The position numbers and the translations under genes are program-made. From the NCBI GenBank assembly GCA_902534325.1, contig CACAPQ010000011.1, positions 1-59,820 of the forward strand: DNA of 59,820 nucleotides. Reading direction: 5' to 3'. Within the stretch, counting starts at the first letter, position 1; each line of letters starts with the position of its first letter. Positions 1-8,764 of this stretch are shown one piece after another. The notes below the pieces were generated by a model, which worked only from the letters and a program-made list of their open reading frames with translations, did not search any database and was not told the DNA's origin. The stretch comes from Paracoccaceae bacterium. GTDB taxonomy: Bacteria > Pseudomonadota > Alphaproteobacteria > Rhodobacterales > Rhodobacteraceae.

Positions 1-270
1 TACGTCAAAGCTATATACTCTCAAAGTGATAATAGGCTGGAAAAAATTTTTGCAGAACGCAACGTTGAATTAAAAAGTAACCAGGACATTGCAAGGGCGG
101 ATAGTGCTATTTATTCATTAACAGAAAATTCTATCTCTTTCACAGGAAACGCTCAGTTAATTCAAGGCGCCAGTAATATCATGGCTGACCAAATCTTGAT
201 AAACACAAAAACAGGCTTCACCCAACTGTTGGGTAGCGTTAAAACAATAATATCACAGAGTACTGATTAA
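1..270 (+). CDS. lptA: LptA, periplasmic LPS transport protein (3' end only)
   Basis: The frame is open from the first base of the window to a TAA at 268-270, giving the last 89 residues of a protein whose start lies outside. The alternating short beta-strand pattern (ERNVELKSNQDIARADSA, then ISFTGNAQLIQGASN and ILINTKTG) is that of the OstA/LptA fold. In that family it forms a periplasmic bridge carrying lipopolysaccharide from the inner membrane to LptD. The gene abuts lptB with no spacer, as expected for an lptA-lptB operon. LptC shares the fold, but the order directly before lptB and the C-terminal position of the repeats favour LptA. Confidence 0.82.
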   Translation, partial: YVKAIYSQSDNRLEKIFAERNVELKSNQDIARADSAIYSLTENSISFTGNAQLIQGASNIMADQILINTKTGFTQLLGSVKTIISQSTD

Positions 271-1023
271 GTGTCGTCTTTAAAAGTATTAGAAACTGCC
301 ACAGGGTTGCAAGTTACTGGACTAAGGAAAAGCTTTAAAAAGAGGGTAGTTATTCACGACGTATCCTTAGAGCTAAGAAGAGGAGAAGTAGTCGCTCTAT
401 TAGGGCCAAATGGATCTGGTAAAACAACCACATTTTATTCTATAGCGGGCCTCACTTCACCGGATGGCGGCCAAATCAAGATAGATGGATTGGACGTTAC
501 AACTATGCCTATGTATCGCAGGGCTAGGATGGGTTTGGCTTATTTGCCACAGGAAATTTCGATCTTTAGAGGTCTGAATGTTGAAGAAAACATAAAATCA
601 ATACTTGATATTTCAACCCCCATAAAATCAGAACGGCAATTAAAATTAGAAAAATTATTAACAGATTTTCATATAGAACATTTAAGAAGAACTCCCGCGT
701 TAGCTTTGTCGGGAGGGGAGCGCCGTCGAGTTGAAATTGCTCGAGCCCTGGCTACCGATCCAAAATATATATTATTAGATGAGCCTTTTGCTGGCGTTGA
801 CCCAATTTCAATAAATGATGTTCGCAGTCTTGTTGGAGAATTGAAAAGTCGAAATATTGGAGTGCTTATAACTGATCATAACGTTAGAGATACACTCAAG
901 ATTGTCGATAGAGCCTATATTTTACACGATGGTCGAGTTATTGTTTCCGGATTACCCCAAGATGTTGTAAATAATGACAATGTTCGTAGAGTTTACCTAG
1001 GTAAAGATTTTAACATCCAATAG
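271..1023 (+). CDS. lptB: LptB, ATPase of the LPS export ABC transporter
   Basis: A 250-residue cytoplasmic ABC ATPase that powers LptFG extraction of lipopolysaccharide. Visible motifs are Walker A GPNGSGKT (45-52), Q-loop Gln94 in YLPQE, signature LSGGE (146-150), Walker B ILLDEP with Asp170/Glu171, and the H-loop His203 in TDHNVRDT. The LPQE, FRGLNVEENI and DEPFAGVDPI segments are characteristic of LptB rather than of amino-acid transporters. The start is a GTG touching the lptA stop codon. A TTG at 307 would remove 12 residues and fit E. coli LptB length better, so the exact start is uncertain. The 199 bp that follow carry no gene. Confidence 0.95.
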   Translation: MSSLKVLETATGLQVTGLRKSFKKRVVIHDVSLELRRGEVVALLGPNGSGKTTTFYSIAGLTSPDGGQIKIDGLDVTTMPMYRRARMGLAYLPQEISIFRGLNVEENIKSILDISTPIKSERQLKLEKLLTDFHIEHLRRTPALALSGGERRRVEIARALATDPKYILLDEPFAGVDPISINDVRSLVGELKSRNIGVLITDHNVRDTLKIVDRAYILHDGRVIVSGLPQDVVNNDNVRRVYLGKDFNIQ

Positions 1024-1175
1024 GTAAAAGTAATTAAATCACTCATTTTTATTGACATAATGGCTGCAAAGTTTTTCTATTGAATTATAGGGCAAATAGG
1101 ACAGCAGAGGTTTTTGCTAGTGTAAAAAAATTTAAACACCAGCCACCGAAGCTGTGAAGTTTTTGCCTTAATTTG

Positions 1176-1184
1176 TGGTATAAT
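1176..1184 (+). promoter_or_regulatory. Extended -10 promoter for hpf-ptsN
   Basis: The sequence TGGTATAAT is a perfect extended -10 element (TGn plus consensus TATAAT), 38 bp before the hpf start codon. No convincing -35 hexamer lies 16-18 bp upstream, which is usual for extended -10 promoters. An AAGGA ribosome site follows at 1211-1215. The start of this transcription unit, separate from lptAB, is inferred from these elements. Confidence 0.6.
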
Positions 1185-1222
1185 GTAAAATCGCCTTTAA
1201 AGGCTGATGTAAGGATACTTCT

Positions 1223-1786
1223 ATGCGATACCAAATTTCGGGAATTCATATTGATGTTGGCGACGCTCTTCAAACACATGTTAAAGCTGAGCTAAATGGC
1301 GCAATTAGAAAATACGCAGAACGCCCTACAGATGCACAAATAATTTTTTCTAAAAGCGGTCACGAATTTGTTTGCGACGCAATTATACACTTATCAACCG
1401 GATTAACTGCCCAAGCAAAAGCTTCCAAGTCAGAAATTTATGCTGCTTTTGAAGCCTGTGCTGAAAAATTGGAAAAACAACTACGGCGCTATAAGAGAAA
1501 ATTAAAAGGGCATAACAAAGATCGAAATCAATCGGTTGAATTTATTGATCTGCCATCGTATACGGACGTTAAGAAAGAGGTTCTTAAAGATTCGCGTGTC
1601 TCTTCAGAAGCCATAATAGTTGCAGAAACGGATAAGGAATTTCCAATTTTTTCTGTCAAAAAGGCCGCTGAAGAATTAGAAAAATCTAAGCTCCCCTTTC
1701 TTTTGTTTAAAAATGAAAAAAAAGAAGGCGTAAATATATTATTTCGGCGTGAAGATGGGAATATGGGCTGGGTCGAGCCAAGTTGA
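1223..1786 (+). CDS. hpf: Long-form ribosome hibernation promoting factor
   Basis: A 187-residue protein with the two-domain layout of long HPF. Residues 1-100 form the beta-alpha ribosome-binding domain, starting MRYQISGIHIDVGDALQ and containing the EKLEKQLRRYKRKLK basic helix. After a linker, residues about 143-187 form the dimerisation domain (FSVKKAAEEL, LPFLLFKNE, FRREDGNMGWVEP). Long HPF alone pairs two 70S ribosomes into inactive 100S dimers in stationary phase or starvation. The ATG is preceded by AAGGA at 1211-1215 with 7 bp spacing. ptsN follows after 39 bp and is probably cotranscribed, as in many alphaproteobacteria. Confidence 0.93.
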   Translation: MRYQISGIHIDVGDALQTHVKAELNGAIRKYAERPTDAQIIFSKSGHEFVCDAIIHLSTGLTAQAKASKSEIYAAFEACAEKLEKQLRRYKRKLKGHNKDRNQSVEFIDLPSYTDVKKEVLKDSRVSSEAIIVAETDKEFPIFSVKKAAEELEKSKLPFLLFKNEKKEGVNILFRREDGNMGWVEPS

Positions 1787-1825
1787 AATAAACGCTTTAA
1801 AGGGTGCTTAGAAAAGCAAATTTAA

Positions 1826-2290
1826 ATGGAATTTTCAAATCTGTTAAAACCAGAGGCGGTTCGTATTTTTTCGTCTGTTTCGAGTAAAAAGAGATTGCTG
1901 CATGACTTAGCTGGAATTGCTGAAGCATGTTATAGTGCTGATTATTCGAACACCGTAGAGGCTTTGATTGAAAGAGAATCACTTGGACCTACTGGTGTTG
2001 GAGGGGGAATTGCGCTACCGCATGCTAGATTGGAAAATTTGGATCATGTAGTGGGAGCTTTTGTGCTGCTGGAAAACCCGGTTGAATTTGATGCTATCGA
2101 CAAGCAACCTGTTGACATAGTTTTTAGTCTCTTTGCTCCTAAGGCGGCAGGCGTGGAACATTTGAAAGCTTTAGCCTTAGTTTCAAGAACACTTCGCGAA
2201 CAGTCTATTATCGCTAAGTTACGTTCTAACCCAGATGCAACGACACTTTACACGATTCTAACTGAGCCAACCAACGTTCAGGCTGCTTAA
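1826..2290 (+). CDS. ptsN: PtsN, EIIA-Ntr phosphotransfer regulator
   Basis: A 154-residue EIIA domain of the nitrogen phosphotransferase system. The phosphorylated histidine is His66 in GIALPHARLE, preceded by the typical RESLGPTGVGGG loop. In the family this protein takes phosphate from PtsP/NPr and regulates potassium transport, the stringent response and cell-envelope functions; it moves no sugar itself. It follows hpf, the usual order. The rpoN gene that often sits upstream in other alphaproteobacteria is not between lptB and hpf here. The 46 bp separating its stop from the convergent cysQ contain no GC-rich hairpin. Confidence 0.92.
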   Translation: MEFSNLLKPEAVRIFSSVSSKKRLLHDLAGIAEACYSADYSNTVEALIERESLGPTGVGGGIALPHARLENLDHVVGAFVLLENPVEFDAIDKQPVDIVFSLFAPKAAGVEHLKALALVSRTLREQSIIAKLRSNPDATTLYTILTEPTNVQAA

Positions 2291-2336
2291 AATCAAAATA
2301 TGCAGCAGGCAAAAAATTTAAATTTCTAATTAAATT

Positions 2337-3128
2337 TTAGATTAGTATTACATTTTCTGAAGATGCTATAAAAAATGGATTTTTATAATTTGGTTTCCCA
2401 TACTTCAAGGGTTGCTTATTTTCCATTTGCAACACAATACCGCCAGCCGCTGATAAAACCGCGTGCCCTGCTGCGGTATCCCATTCCATAGTGGGCCCAA
2501 AACGTGGATAAAGATCTGCTTCACCCGCGGCAATTAAACAGAACTTAAGAGAAGATCCCGCGCTAACTAGCTCTTTATAATTATATTTGGATATATATTC
2601 ATCAGTTTTTTTATCTCGGTGAGACTTAGACGCCACGACTTTTAAGGCTGTATTATCAGAAAATGCAGTTTTAATCTTTTTTATTAAGCCCATCTTGGAA
2701 ACACTAAAATCAGCCATTTCCTCTACTGCTTCACCAATTTCATCTGTATAAAATAATCTTTGACGTGCTGGCGCGTAAACAATACCTCTTATTGGCTCTC
2801 CATGGGCCACTAAAGCTATATTTACAGTAAAATCTCTTCTGCGTTTAATAAATTCTTTAGTCCCATCTAGAGGATCTACTATGAAAAATACTGAGGCATT
2901 CAAGTCGTGGGATTTGACGTTTTCTTCAGTGATGACTGGTATTTCTGGAAAATTCTTTTTTAGGCCATTTGATATAACTTCATCTGCTTTTTTATCAGCT
3001 AAAGTGACTGGACTATCATCAGATTTCAGTAATACTTCGAGCTTACTACTGTTATATACATCCATAATTACTTCACCACTTGCGAGCGCTAAAGACCTAA
3101 AAATTTCACAAATTTTATTATAATTCAT
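2337..3128 (-). CDS. cysQ: CysQ, 3'(2'),5'-bisphosphate nucleotidase
   Basis: A 263-residue member of the inositol monophosphatase/FIG superfamily. Metal-binding motifs are Glu69 in VITEENV, DPLDGT (85-90) and MEWDTAAGHAVL near residue 215. The TKEFI continuation and FTVNIALV identify the CysQ branch rather than inositol monophosphatase. It hydrolyses 3'-phosphoadenosine 5'-phosphate to AMP and phosphate, clearing the by-product of sulfate assimilation. Lithium-sensitive enzymes of this family are often associated with the inner membrane. The gene stands alone, convergent with ptsN and divergent from dnaK. Confidence 0.92.
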   Translation of the reverse strand: MNYNKICEIFRSLALASGEVIMDVYNSSKLEVLLKSDDSPVTLADKKADEVISNGLKKNFPEIPVITEENVKSHDLNASVFFIVDPLDGTKEFIKRRRDFTVNIALVAHGEPIRGIVYAPARQRLFYTDEIGEAVEEMADFSVSKMGLIKKIKTAFSDNTALKVVASKSHRDKKTDEYISKYNYKELVSAGSSLKFCLIAAGEADLYPRFGPTMEWDTAAGHAVLSAAGGIVLQMENKQPLKYGKPNYKNPFFIASSENVILI

Positions 3129-3270
3129 CTAATAAAGCCGATCACTCTAATCTTTTTTTGATAGTTTTATTGGTCATAATTATTTTCTCTTATAAATGGG
3201 TAATAAAATCTCTAATTTATTAAACTTAGGCCGTTTTTATGACATTTTATAAAAAATTTTCTTATGTAAG

Positions 3271-3299
3271 CTTGCAGGTCGCCTTAAGCCTCCCTATAT
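3271..3299 (+). promoter_or_regulatory. RpoH (sigma-32)-type promoter of dnaKJ
   Basis: CTTG at 3271-3274 is separated by 18 bp from CCTATAT at 3293-3299. This matches the alphaproteobacterial heat-shock consensus I recall (CTTG, 17-18 bp, CYTATnT). It lies 107 bp before the dnaK ATG. No CIRCE inverted repeat is visible, so positive control by RpoH is the simplest reading. The rest of the 277-bp gap between cysQ and dnaK is AT-rich and holds no gene I can support. Confidence 0.72.
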
Positions 3300-3405
3300 A
3301 CCGCCTGTCAGAGTCTGTGGTTTGAACCCCAAATTTTATCGCTTTAGATGATAGTTGGGATCTTACTATATTATTTATGAGCATGTAAGCAAAAGGAACA
3401 AAAAG

Positions 3406-5325
3406 ATGGGTAAGGTTATTGGTATCGATTTAGGCACCACAAATAGCTGCGTAGCTATAATGGACGGATCCCAACCGAGAGTCATTGAAAATGCAGAGGG
3501 CGCTAGAACCACTCCTTCGATTGTTGGTTTCACCGATGATGAGCGCCTCGTTGGTCAACCTGCCAAAAGGCAAGCTGTAACTAACCCTAGCAATACAGTA
3601 TTTGGCGCTAAGCGCTTGATTGGACGAAGATTAGATGACCCTGACTTAGCAAAAGATAAAAAAAATCTCCCATTCTCCGTTATAGATGGTGGAAATGGCG
3701 ATGCCTGGGTCGAAGCGAAAGATGAAAAATACAGCCCTTCGCAAATATCTGCTTTTACCTTACAAAAAATGAAAGAAACTGCCGAGGGCTACCTAGGTGA
3801 AGATGTGACTGAGGCGGTAATAACCGTACCCGCCTATTTCAATGATGCGCAAAGACAAGCAACCAAAGATGCTGGAAAAATTGCTGGATTAGATGTTCTT
3901 AGAATTATTAATGAACCCACAGCTGCAGCATTGGCATATGGTTTAGATAAAAAAGAAACTAAAACTATTGCTGTGTATGACTTGGGAGGTGGAACGTTTG
4001 ACGTGACCATCTTAGAAATAGATGATGGTTTGTTTGAGGTCAAATCTACTAATGGTGATACCTTTTTAGGTGGTGAAGATTTTGACATGCGGATCGTTAA
4101 TTATCTGGCTGACGAATTTAAAAAGGAAAATAGCGTTGATTTAACAGTAGACAAAATGGCTCTACAACGTTTGAAAGAAGCTGCTGAAAAAGCAAAGATA
4201 GAATTATCTTCAGCAAACCAAACAGAGATAAATCAGCCTTTTATTTCTATGGATGGTAAAACAGGCCAACCTCTGCATATGGTAATGAAATTAACTCGCG
4301 CAAAACTGGAGTCACTTGTTAGTGACTTGATAAAAGCCTCTATTAAGCCTTGCCAAGCGGCTCTTAAGGATGCAGGCCTTTCCACCGATGATATTGACGA
4401 GATCGTTTTAGTCGGTGGAATGACAAGGATGCCAAAGGTAGTTGATGAAGTTACTAAATTCTTTGGTAAGGAACCACACAAAGGCGTAAACCCAGACGAA
4501 GTAGTTGCAATGGGCGCTGCTATTCAAGCTGGTGTTCTTCAAGGTGATGTTAAGGACGTAGTATTACTTGATGTGACCCCCTTATCGCTAGGAATCGAAA
4601 CCCTTGGAGGGGTTTTCACTAGACTAATCGAGAGAAATACAACTATACCAACGAAAAAATCGCAAGTTTTTTCAACTGCTGAAGATAATCAAAATGCGGT
4701 TACAATTCGCGTATTCCAAGGTGAGCGCGAACTCGCCGCTGATAATAAAATACTTGGTCAGTTTAACTTAGAAGAGATTCCTCCAGCGCCGCGTGGTATG
4801 CCTCAAATAGAAGTTACCTTTGATATAGATGCAAACGGAATTGTTTCAGTTTCTGCAAAAGATAAAGGAACTGGTAAAGAGCAAAAAATTACGATTCAAG
4901 CTTCAGGTGGCCTATCTGATGAAGATATTGATCAAATGGTAAAAGATGCAGAAGAAAATGCAGAATCAGATAAAGAGCGTCGTGAACTAATAGAGGCTAA
5001 GAACCAGGCAGAAAGCTTGATACACTCAACTGAAAAATCTATGGAAGATCACTCGGATAAGGTAGATCCGACAACAATAGAGGCAATTGAATTAGCAATT
5101 TCTGCTCTTAAAGATGACCTTGAAACTGAAAATGCCGGTAAAATAAAATCTGGGATTCAGAACGTTACTGATGCAGCTATGAAATTAGGTGAAGCTATCT
5201 ATAAAGCAAACCAAGAAAACGAAGAGGACGCTGCTCCTTTCGATGCCAGTGATAACGCAGCGGCAAATGCCGATGACGATATTCTTGATGCTGATTTCGA
5301 AGATCTTGGCGACGAAAAAAAATAA
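3406..5325 (+). CDS. dnaK: DnaK, Hsp70 chaperone
   Basis: A 639-residue Hsp70. The nucleotide-binding domain (about 1-385) opens with [15 protein letters not shown] and contains [15 protein letters not shown] and the phosphate-2 loop [12 protein letters not shown]. The linker [12 protein letters not shown] leads to the substrate-binding domain, and the lid ends in the acidic tail [12 protein letters not shown]. It refolds proteins with DnaJ and GrpE in the cytoplasm. The start is the ATG at 3406, preceded by AAGGA at 3393-3397. A TTG 17 codons upstream would add residues unlike any Hsp70 N-terminus, so I reject it. dnaJ lies 71 bp downstream and is likely cotranscribed. Confidence 0.98.
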   Translation: MGKVIGIDLGTTNSCVAIMDGSQPRVIENAEGARTTPSIVGFTDDERLVGQPAKRQAVTNPSNTVFGAKRLIGRRLDDPDLAKDKKNLPFSVIDGGNGDAWVEAKDEKYSPSQISAFTLQKMKETAEGYLGEDVTEAVITVPAYFNDAQRQATKDAGKIAGLDVLRIINEPTAAALAYGLDKKETKTIAVYDLGGGTFDVTILEIDDGLFEVKSTNGDTFLGGEDFDMRIVNYLADEFKKENSVDLTVDKMALQRLKEAAEKAKIELSSANQTEINQPFISMDGKTGQPLHMVMKLTRAKLESLVSDLIKASIKPCQAALKDAGLSTDDIDEIVLVGGMTRMPKVVDEVTKFFGKEPHKGVNPDEVVAMGAAIQAGVLQGDVKDVVLLDVTPLSLGIETLGGVFTRLIERNTTIPTKKSQVFSTAEDNQNAVTIRVFQGERELAADNKILGQFNLEEIPPAPRGMPQIEVTFDIDANGIVSVSAKDKGTGKEQKITIQASGGLSDEDIDQMVKDAEENAESDKERRELIEAKNQAESLIHSTEKSMEDHSDKVDPTTIEAIELAISALKDDLETENAGKIKSGIQNVTDAAMKLGEAIYKANQENEEDAAPFDASDNAAANADDDILDADFEDLGDEKK

Positions 5326-5345
5326 TCAGTTTTTGAGCGAATTAA

Positions 5346-5369
5346 ACCGCCTGAAAAAATCAGGTCGGT
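5346..5369 (+). promoter_or_regulatory. Stem-loop between dnaK and dnaJ
   Basis: ACCG-CCTGA, an AAAAA loop and TCAGG-T-CGGT form a nine-pair stem with one bulged T. No T-run follows, so it is not a standard intrinsic terminator. Its place between a strongly expressed and a weakly expressed cotranscribed gene suggests an RNA-processing or stability element, or partial attenuation. This role is inferred. Confidence 0.5.
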
Positions 5370-5396
5370 CGATGTTTTATAAGAAGGACACCCACT

Positions 5397-6524
5397 ATGT
5401 CAAAACGCGATTACTATGAAGTGTTAGGCATAAGTAAGGGTGCATCGTCCGAAGAAATTAAAAAAGCGTTTCGAACTAAAGCGAAACAGCTCCATCCAGA
5501 TCGTAATTCAGACAATCCAAATGCCGAAGCTCAGTTCAAGGAGGCCAACGAAGCATACGATATTTTAAAAGATGGCGAGAAAAAAGCGGCATACGATAGA
5601 TATGGCCATGCTGCTTTTGACGGCGGCATGGGAGGCGGAGGTGGCTTCGGCGGCGGAGACTTTTCTAGCGCCTTTTCTGATGTTTTTGATGACCTCTTTG
5701 GGGACATGATGGGAGGCAGAAGCAGCCGAAGTAGTTCAACGCGAGGTTCTGACCTCAGATATAACTTAAGAGTAACACTTGAAGAAGCATATTCAGGCTT
5801 ACAAAAAACTATAAATGTTCCCTCGACGATTCAATGCACATCATGCAATGGGTCAGGAGCAGAAAGTGGTACAGAACCTACTACTTGTCCTACCTGTTCC
5901 GGTATGGGAAAAGTGCGGGCTTCTCAAGGATTTTTCACTGTTGAGCGTTCTTGTCCGTCTTGCTCTGGTTTGGGGCAGGTAATAAAAAATCCATGCAGAT
6001 CTTGCGGTGGGCAAGGCCGAACTAAAAAAGATCGAGCATTATCTGTAAATATTCCTGCAGGCGTAGAAACAGGAACTAGAATAAGGCTTTCGGGAGAAGG
6101 CGAAGTCGGAGCACGTGGAGGAACTCAAGGAGACCTCTACATTTTTATCGACGTTTCACAACATAAAATTTTCGAACGCGATGGTCATAACTTATTTTGC
6201 CGGGTACCAGTTTCTATGGCACGTGCAGCACTTGGAGGAGATATAGAGGTACCTACTTTAGACGGCGGAAGAAGTAGAGTTAAAGTACCCTCCGGTAGCC
6301 AATCTGGAAGACAAATGAGATTGCGATCAAAAGGCATGCCCGCAATTAAATCAACTCAATACGGCGATATGTTTATTGAACTCGCAGTGGAAACTCCTGT
6401 AAATTTAACGTCACGCCAAAAGGATCTTTTAAAAGAGTTTGAAGATCTTTCAGAAGATAACAACCCGGAGACGAACAATTTTTTTTCGTCAGTTAAGTCA
6501 TTTTGGGACCAAATGAAGGGTTGA
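5397..6524 (+). CDS. dnaJ: DnaJ, Hsp40 co-chaperone
   Basis: A 375-residue type I Hsp40. The J domain (1-70) has the HPD motif at 33-35, which stimulates the DnaK ATPase. A glycine/phenylalanine-rich region follows ([14 protein letters not shown], about 75-90). The cysteine-rich region has four CxxCxGxG repeats: [24 protein letters not shown] and CRSCGGQG. The C-terminal peptide-binding domains end the protein. The ATG is preceded by GAAGGA at 5383-5388, spaced 8 bp. It is the second gene of the dnaKJ unit and ends 16 bp before the convergent thiolase gene. Confidence 0.98.
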   Translation: MSKRDYYEVLGISKGASSEEIKKAFRTKAKQLHPDRNSDNPNAEAQFKEANEAYDILKDGEKKAAYDRYGHAAFDGGMGGGGGFGGGDFSSAFSDVFDDLFGDMMGGRSSRSSSTRGSDLRYNLRVTLEEAYSGLQKTINVPSTIQCTSCNGSGAESGTEPTTCPTCSGMGKVRASQGFFTVERSCPSCSGLGQVIKNPCRSCGGQGRTKKDRALSVNIPAGVETGTRIRLSGEGEVGARGGTQGDLYIFIDVSQHKIFERDGHNLFCRVPVSMARAALGGDIEVPTLDGGRSRVKVPSGSQSGRQMRLRSKGMPAIKSTQYGDMFIELAVETPVNLTSRQKDLLKEFEDLSEDNNPETNNFFSSVKSFWDQMKG

Positions 6525-6540
6525 AAATAAATTTGTGAAT

Positions 6541-7716
6541 TCAAATCCTTTCAATAGCTAGAGCAATTCCTTGACCACCTCCAATACACATCGTAATCAA
6601 AGCCCGTTTTCCATTTATATTTTCGAGCTGATATAAAGCCTTAAGTGTTATTATTGCTCCTGTAGCACCAACAGGGTGACCTAATGCGATAGCTCCACCG
6701 TTCGGGTTCACAATTGTAGGATCTAAATCGAGCCCTCTATTAACCGCAATTGCTTGTGCCGCAAAAGCTTCATTACTTTCAATAACATCAAAATCCGATA
6801 CAACGAGACCAGTTTTTTTCAATAAGTTTTGCACTGCGGGAATTGGTCCAACACCCATAATCTCGGGTCTAACGCCAGCATGTCCATAACCTAAAACCCT
6901 AGCCTTGGGTGTTAAACCATATTTTTCCACAGATTCTGCAGATGCCAAAACGATTGCAGCAGCACCATCATTTATTCCAGATGCATTTCCAGCTGTTACT
7001 GTACCGTCCTTCTCAAAAACTGGGCGCAAGGAAGCTAAATCGTCCAAAGTTGTAGCTTTGGGGTGCTCATCCTTTTCGAATGGGACCAAGTCCCTTTTTA
7101 CTTTTATTTCTATTGGATTGATTTGGCTATCAAACAAATTATTTGATGCGGCCAATGCAGTTCTTTTTTGACTTTCTAAAGCAAACTCATCCTGTTCATG
7201 ACGAGAAACATTTTGTTCGCGCGCAACATTTTCCGCTGTTACACCCATATGCCCAGTACCAAAAGGACAATTCAATGCCCCAAGCATCATGTCTAGTGTC
7301 TTAACATCACCCATTTTTGCTCCCCATCTCTGACCTTGCACCGAATAAGGGGAACGGCTCATATTCTCAGAGCCACCAGCAACTCCAAAATCGGCATCGC
7401 CCAGTGCAATAGACTGTATGACAGAAACAATAGCTTGAACTCCTGAACCACATAAACGATTGACATTCATTGCAGGGGTTTCTTCAGATATCCCTGCATG
7501 CATGGCAGCCACGCGGCTGAGATACATATCTCGAGGCTCTGTATTTATGACATGCCCAAACGCAACATGCCCAATCTGTTGTCCCTCCACACCTGAACGC
7601 TTCATAGCAACTTTTGTTACAGAAGAAGCTAAATCTATCGGCGTAGTATTAGCCAAAGACCCTCCAAATGTTCCAATGGGCGTCCTGGCTCCATCTAGAA
7701 TGACAATATCTCGCAT
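6541..7716 (-). CDS. bktB: Beta-ketothiolase (acetyl-CoA C-acyltransferase), BktB-type
   Basis: A 391-residue thiolase with complete catalytic residues: Cys89 in NRLCGSG, His347 in GHPVGATGA and Cys377 in CIGGGQG. It condenses or cleaves acyl-CoA and acetyl-CoA. The TEPRDMYLSRVAAMHAG segment and the NRLCGSGVQAIVS context resemble Cupriavidus BktB more than PhaA as I remember those sequences. That suggests tolerance for longer acyl chains, but substrate range cannot be read from sequence. No phaB or phaC lies nearby. The MaoC hydratase at 54842 and the enoyl-CoA hydratase at 44562 could feed the same CoA-ester pool. Confidence 0.88.
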   Translation of the reverse strand: MRDIVILDGARTPIGTFGGSLANTTPIDLASSVTKVAMKRSGVEGQQIGHVAFGHVINTEPRDMYLSRVAAMHAGISEETPAMNVNRLCGSGVQAIVSVIQSIALGDADFGVAGGSENMSRSPYSVQGQRWGAKMGDVKTLDMMLGALNCPFGTGHMGVTAENVAREQNVSRHEQDEFALESQKRTALAASNNLFDSQINPIEIKVKRDLVPFEKDEHPKATTLDDLASLRPVFEKDGTVTAGNASGINDGAAAIVLASAESVEKYGLTPKARVLGYGHAGVRPEIMGVGPIPAVQNLLKKTGLVVSDFDVIESNEAFAAQAIAVNRGLDLDPTIVNPNGGAIALGHPVGATGAIITLKALYQLENINGKRALITMCIGGGQGIALAIERI

Positions 7717-7904
7717 CTTTGGTCCCTTTGTTAATTTAGTTTGTTAACCTATTTCGTAGCATAATAATCAGTTACAGACGTGATTGTTAAATCTATTATA
7801 GCCATGATCGACTTGCAGATTAAATTATACCTGTTCTTTTAATTTTATATTGTATTAATAAAGCATTCAATGTGTCACCATTATTAATTGAGAAAGAAAT
7901 AAGA

Positions 7905-8759
7905 ATGGACCTAACGTTTTTATCTTTTGGTCATGGATATACCGCCCAGGCTCTAACGCCATATCTTAATGATAAAGGTTGGAGAGTATTTGGAACATCA
8001 CGATCCAAAGATAATTTTTCAGATATTGAAAAGTCAGGAGCTATTCCAATCTTATGGGGAAGCGATGAATTAAGATCCGTAATCAGAGAAACGGCATCGG
8101 TACTTAGTTCTGTGTCACCCGCAAACGGAAGTGATCCTGTTATTCAAATGTATGGAGAAGATCTCAAAGAAAATTCCAGTCAAATTAAATGGGCAGGTTA
8201 TTTATCGACAATCGGTGTTTATGGCGACACCAAAGGTGAATGGGTTAACGAAAGCTCACCACTCAAACCCTCCACAAACCGGGGAATTGCAAGAGTAAAC
8301 GCTGAGAAAAAATGGCTCAGTTATAATTTTTTGCCTACTCACATATTTAGACTGGGAGGTATTTATGGACCAAATCGAGGTCCATTCCAGAAAGTTTTGC
8401 AGGGCAAAGCTGTAAAGATCATCAAGCCAGGACAGGTCTTCAGCAGGATGCATATTCATGATATTATACAAACACTTCTAGCTTCAATTTCACAACCTAA
8501 AGCATATTCGATCTATAATCTCTGCGATGATAATCCAGCGCCTCCACAAGACGTACTTTCATATGCAGCTAAGCTTTTAAGTGTTAAGCAACCACCAACA
8601 GTTAACTTTGAAGACGCTGATCTTTCGGAAATGGCTATGAGTTTTTACGCTGAAAATAAACGTGTATCTAATAAATTGATTAAGTCTGAACTTGGCATTG
8701 ATTTAATGTACCCAGATTACAAAGTGGGCTTAGAAAATCTTTTAGACCAAGGTTATTGA
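7905..8759 (+). CDS. SDR / NAD-dependent epimerase-like protein (YeeZ-like)
   Basis: A 284-residue Rossmann protein. The dinucleotide-binding loop is near the N-terminus (FLSFGHGYTAQAL, Gly9-x-Gly11), and an extended-SDR core follows with STIGVYGDTKGEWVNE and HIFRLGGIYGPNRGP. The C-terminal part (IYNLCDDNPAPPQDVL) also fits sugar-epimerase-like SDRs. I chose the ATG at 7905 because it places the glycine motif at the usual distance from the start; a GTG 11 codons upstream is possible. Substrate is unknown. It converges on dxs with 5 bp between stops, and the 188 bp upstream hold no other gene. Confidence 0.75.
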   Translation: MDLTFLSFGHGYTAQALTPYLNDKGWRVFGTSRSKDNFSDIEKSGAIPILWGSDELRSVIRETASVLSSVSPANGSDPVIQMYGEDLKENSSQIKWAGYLSTIGVYGDTKGEWVNESSPLKPSTNRGIARVNAEKKWLSYNFLPTHIFRLGGIYGPNRGPFQKVLQGKAVKIIKPGQVFSRMHIHDIIQTLLASISQPKAYSIYNLCDDNPAPPQDVLSYAAKLLSVKQPPTVNFEDADLSEMAMSFYAENKRVSNKLIKSELGIDLMYPDYKVGLENLLDQGY

Positions 8760-8764
8760 AATTC

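Noticed and set aside
1085-1279. Minus-strand reading frame of 64 codons across the hpf start
   Set aside because: It overlaps the hpf promoter and coding start, has no recognisable motif and no good ribosome site.
3319-3330. T-loop-like GGTTTGAACCCC that might belong to a tRNA
   Set aside because: No matching acceptor, D or anticodon arms surround it, and the place fits the dnaK leader.
3355-3405. TTG start 17 codons upstream of dnaK
   Set aside because: The Hsp70 N-terminus and ribosome site both fit the ATG at 3406.
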